Source: Bacteroidales bacterium
GTDB lineage: Bacteria > Bacteroidota > Bacteroidia > Bacteroidales > JAIORY01
Length of the DNA: 34,575 nucleotides
Reading direction: 5' to 3'
Assembly (NCBI GenBank): GCA_030630005.1
Contig: DAOVNY010000003.1
Location: 1 to 34,575, forward strand
Made by a program: the position numbers and the translations under genes. Below the pieces are notes generated by a model that saw only the letters and a list, made by a program, of their open reading frames with translations, ran no database searches and was not told the DNA's origin. Below, piece by piece: positions 32,288 to 34,575 of the stretch (position 1 is the first letter of the stretch; every line of letters starts with the position of its first letter).

Positions 32288-32332
32288 TATAAAATACAGA
32301 AATAGCAGCGAATGCGCAAATAACTGTAAAAC

Positions 32333-32365
32333 AAATCCTCCAGATTTTTAAAATCTGGAGGATTT
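32333..32365. repeat. 33-bp palindrome, copy 2
   Basis: Same arms as copy 1 (AAATCCTCCAGATTTT and its complement), with T instead of A at the central base, followed by CGA. It lies between the convergent lipoprotein and gcvT genes and could act as a bidirectional terminator there, but copy 1 is between divergent genes and cannot. Confidence 0.92.
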
Positions 32366-32410
32366 CGACAATTCAATTACAATTAATTTTTTCTCTATAC
32401 CCTTATATCT

Positions 32411-33499
32411 TTACCCTTTATAGAACGGCAACTTAACAACTTTAGCTTTAAGAAGTTTTTTTCTTACTCTGATATAGATTTCAGTATCAAATTTAGTATA
32501 TCCTTTGTTGATGTATCCCATTCCGATACCTATTTTAAGCATTGGAGACATTGTTCCTGAAGTTACCTCTCCTATTGTATTTCCTTCTTCATCACAAATT
32601 TCGTAATGTTGTCTTGGAATTCCTTTGTCAATCATTTCGAAAGCTCTCAGCCGGCGACTTACTCCTTCTTCTTTTTGTTTGGCAAAAATTTCACGATCAA
32701 TAAAATCATTTCCATCGGTAAATTTTGTTATCCAACCCAAACCTGCTTCAATCGGTGAAGTAGTATCGTTAATATCGTTTCCGTAAAGACAAAAACCGGA
32801 TTCAAGTCTGAGTGTATCACGTGCAGCAAGTCCGATTGGTTTTATTCCATATTCTTTTCCGGCTTCAAGTACTGCATTATATATTTTTTCGGCATCTTTA
32901 TTTTCCATATAAATCTCACATCCACCTGAACCTGTATATCCTGTAGTTGACAATAAAATATTTTCAACTCCCGCAAAAGTGAGTTTTTTGAAAGTATAAT
33001 AAGTCATGTCCGTGATATTTTCTCCGGTAAGACTTTGCATTGCCTGTAGTGCCATTGGTCCCTGAACAGCTATCTGAGCATAATCATCAGACGCATTTGT
33101 AAGTTCCGCACCATTTACATTTTGCTTGTTGCACCAATCCCAGTCTTTGTCGATATTTGCAGCATTTACAACAAGTAAATATAATTCTTCACTAAATCTG
33201 TAAACCAAAAGATCATCAACTATTCCACCTTTTCCATTGGGGAAACAAGTATATTGGACTTTTCCGTTAACAAGACTGGCAACATCATTTGTAGTAACTC
33301 TTTGCACAAATTCAAAAGCCTTAGTACCTCTTACCCAAAATTCGCCCATGTGCGAAACATCAAAAACTCCTACTCCTTTTCGTACTGTCTCGTGTTCGAT
33401 ATTAATTCCTTCGAACTGAACCGGCATATTATAACCTGCAAACGAAACTATTTTAGCTCCCATTTTTTCATGAATACTTGTTAAAGCTGTATTTTTCAT
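32411..33499 (-). CDS. gcvT: Aminomethyltransferase (glycine cleavage T protein)
   Basis: 362 residues, normal family length. T protein moves the methylene group from the H-protein aminomethyl arm to tetrahydrofolate and releases ammonia. Seen: [28 protein letters not shown] at the start, [33 protein letters not shown] with the conserved Asp pair, [31 protein letters not shown] and the C-terminal [21 protein letters not shown]. The gcvH and gcvP genes are not in the window, as is common in this phylum. A -7 box lies 39 bases upstream. Confidence 0.96.
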   Translation of the reverse strand: MKNTALTSIHEKMGAKIVSFAGYNMPVQFEGINIEHETVRKGVGVFDVSHMGEFWVRGTKAFEFVQRVTTNDVASLVNGKVQYTCFPNGKGGIVDDLLVYRFSEELYLLVVNAANIDKDWDWCNKQNVNGAELTNASDDYAQIAVQGPMALQAMQSLTGENITDMTYYTFKKLTFAGVENILLSTTGYTGSGGCEIYMENKDAEKIYNAVLEAGKEYGIKPIGLAARDTLRLESGFCLYGNDINDTTSPIEAGLGWITKFTDGNDFIDREIFAKQKEEGVSRRLRAFEMIDKGIPRQHYEICDEEGNTIGEVTSGTMSPMLKIGIGMGYINKGYTKFDTEIYIRVRKKLLKAKVVKLPFYKG

Positions 33500-33537
33500 T
33501 ATTTTATTTTTTTTATTGAAGATGATTTTTCAGAGCA

Positions 33538-33545
33538 CAAAAGTA
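33538..33545 (-). promoter_or_regulatory. -7 box of gcvT
   Basis: TACTTTTG on the minus strand, matching TAnnTTTG, 39 bases before the gcvT ATG. Confidence 0.45.
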
Positions 33546-33734
33546 TAAAATACTTCGATATTTTAAAAAATATTTAGTTTTAAGTTTTGGGTTTCCCATC
33601 CATACGGACTTCCTTTGGTCGTACGGGCTAACTTCGTGTCGCAGGTTTCGGGTTTTGGGTTTCGGGTTTTGGGTTCAACTCAAAATTTCAAACTCGAAAC
33701 TCAAAACCAAACCATCTCCACCCATAATTTTATG

Positions 33735-33742
33735 TACTTTTG
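33735..33742 (+). promoter_or_regulatory. -7 box of the right-edge gene
   Basis: TACTTTTG, matching TAnnTTTG, 18 bases before the ATG at 33761. Confidence 0.45.
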
Positions 33743-33760
33743 AAAAAATTTCAGATAAAA

Positions 33761-34575
33761 ATGCAAAAAACAAAATATCTAATCATTTTTCTAATTTTCT
33801 TTTCTCTGACCGCCCATTCAGCATATATTTTAATACCTATGGACGAAACTCAGAAAAACCACCTGAAAGCTTATGGAATTGCTTACTGGGTTTTACAACA
33901 TGATTTTGAAGTCAGTTGGTTATTAAATTATAAGGGTGGCAGTTATATGTTTAAATATAATAAACTTTTTGAAGATGAGTGTTTAATTCGTGATGTGAGT
34001 TTTAAGGTGATTGCTGATGTACAGTCAACGGCAATTCTGCAAGATATAGCCCAACCCGAAATAAATATGGATGCAATAAAATTACATAAAGCACCCAAAA
34101 TCGTTATTTATTCTCCTAAGAACAAACAACCATGGGACGATGCGGTTACTCTTGCTCTTACTTATGCCGAAATTCCTTACGATGTTATTTATGATGTTGA
34201 AATTTTGAATGGCGTTTTACCCTTGTACGACTGGCTTCATCTACACCATGAGGATTTTACCGGACAATACGGTAAATTTTGGGCAAGATATCATAATTAT
34301 GCATGGTATCAGGAAGATGTGAGAATTTCGGAGGAGACAGCCAAAGAAATGGGTTACAGCAAAGTTTCATTACTAAAACTCGACGTTGCAAAAGAGATCA
34401 GGAATTTTGTGATGGGTGGAGGATATCTTTTCGCAATGTGTTCAGCACCCGACAGCTACGATGTGGCACTTGCTGCCGAAGGAGTTGATATTTGTAATGT
34501 AATGTTTGATGGTGATCCGCCTGATCCAAATGCACAGGATAAACTTGATTATAGTAAATGTTTTGCTTTCGAGAA
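33761..34575 (+). CDS. Secreted protein of the so-called asparagine synthetase B family, 5' part
   Basis: The frame is open from ATG at 33761 to the window end (271 full codons, no stop), so the gene is cut by the right edge. A signal peptide (MQKTKYLIIFLIFFSLTAHS) is followed by AYILIPMDETQKNHLKAYGI, AYWVLQHDFEVSWLLNYKGG, KAPKIVIYSPKNKQPWDDAV, LHHEDFTGQYGKFW and MGGGYLFAMCSAPDSYDVAL. The sequence recalls Bacteroidetes proteins labelled asparagine synthetase B by automatic annotation, although it has an export signal and no visible glutaminase or ATP-pyrophosphatase motif. That label should not be read as function. The C-terminal part lies outside the window. Confidence 0.85.
   Translation, partial: MQKTKYLIIFLIFFSLTAHSAYILIPMDETQKNHLKAYGIAYWVLQHDFEVSWLLNYKGGSYMFKYNKLFEDECLIRDVSFKVIADVQSTAILQDIAQPEINMDAIKLHKAPKIVIYSPKNKQPWDDAVTLALTYAEIPYDVIYDVEILNGVLPLYDWLHLHHEDFTGQYGKFWARYHNYAWYQEDVRISEETAKEMGYSKVSLLKLDVAKEIRNFVMGGGYLFAMCSAPDSYDVALAAEGVDICNVMFDGDPPDPNAQDKLDYSKCFAFE

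Larger units (their letters stand above)
33500..33760. repeat. Repeat-bearing divergent spacer
   Basis: 261 bases between gcvT and the next gene. It contains the gcvT -7 box (33538-33545), a hairpin CCATACGGAC...GTCGTACGG (33600-33626) that is the inverse of the 25-mer at 3439-3463 (23 of 25 identical), a GGGTTTCG/GGGTTTTG low-complexity tract (about 33641-33675) like the one at 5626-5660, and the downstream gene's -7 box (33735-33742). Confidence 0.7.

Overview
The window looks like a low-GC chromosome segment from a Bacteroidota (Bacteroidales-like) bacterium. The evidence is a SusE/SusF-type outer-membrane protein, many lipoproteins, Tat-exported Gfo/Idh/MocA oxidoreductases, DUF1080 proteins, a RAYT (REP-associated tyrosine transposase), and several Bacteroidetes-style -7 boxes (TAnnTTTG) upstream of genes that mostly lack Shine-Dalgarno sequences. 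No rRNA, tRNA or CRISPR array was seen.

Layout. (1) 1-684: 3' part of a plus-strand SusE/F-like glycan-binding protein, ending at a perfect bidirectional terminator. (2) 758-9273, minus strand: a sugar catabolic cluster in transcription order DUF1080x2 lipoprotein, DoxX, Tat Gfo/Idh/MocA, Tat-like sugar isomerase/epimerase, cytosolic Gfo/Idh/MocA, Tat Gfo/Idh/MocA, DUF1080 lipoprotein. Oxidoreductases together with DUF1080 (3-keto-disaccharide hydrolase family) suggest a 3-keto-glycoside pathway working at the cell envelope. Its spacers are full of short tandem and inverted repeats. (3) 9378-15104, minus: UbiB-like kinase with a phasin-like partner, radical SAM protein with a TetR regulator, and NADP-type glutamate dehydrogenase. 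(4) 15376-24201, minus: an expanded type I restriction-modification operon, hsdM - rhuM/PLD-like - hsdS - RAYT - three-Cys-motif (Gp37/Gp68) gene - BRO fragment - BRO/DinD-like - nonsense-broken four-helix-bundle gene - hsdR. (5) 24290-27482, minus: a five-LysM protein fused to a periplasmic-binding-like domain, followed by a MORN-repeat lipoprotein. (6) 27483-27914: a REP-type palindrome cluster. (7) 27915-34575: guaA, a small membrane protein, an M23 peptidase, a lipoprotein flanked by twin palindromes, gcvT, and the 5' part of a secreted protein of the family often labelled asparagine synthetase B.

The most unusual parts are the R-M operon and its repeats. A RAYT lies between hsdS and the next gene without breaking the operon and carries REP-like hairpins inside its own reading frame. 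Four odd-length palindromes with a CAA-W-TTG centre occur only in or next to the BRO and RhuM genes. A nonsense-broken gene and a BRO-like N-terminal fragment suggest repeated gain and loss of accessory genes. A motif shared by the tetR and radical SAM upstream regions predicts a small regulon.
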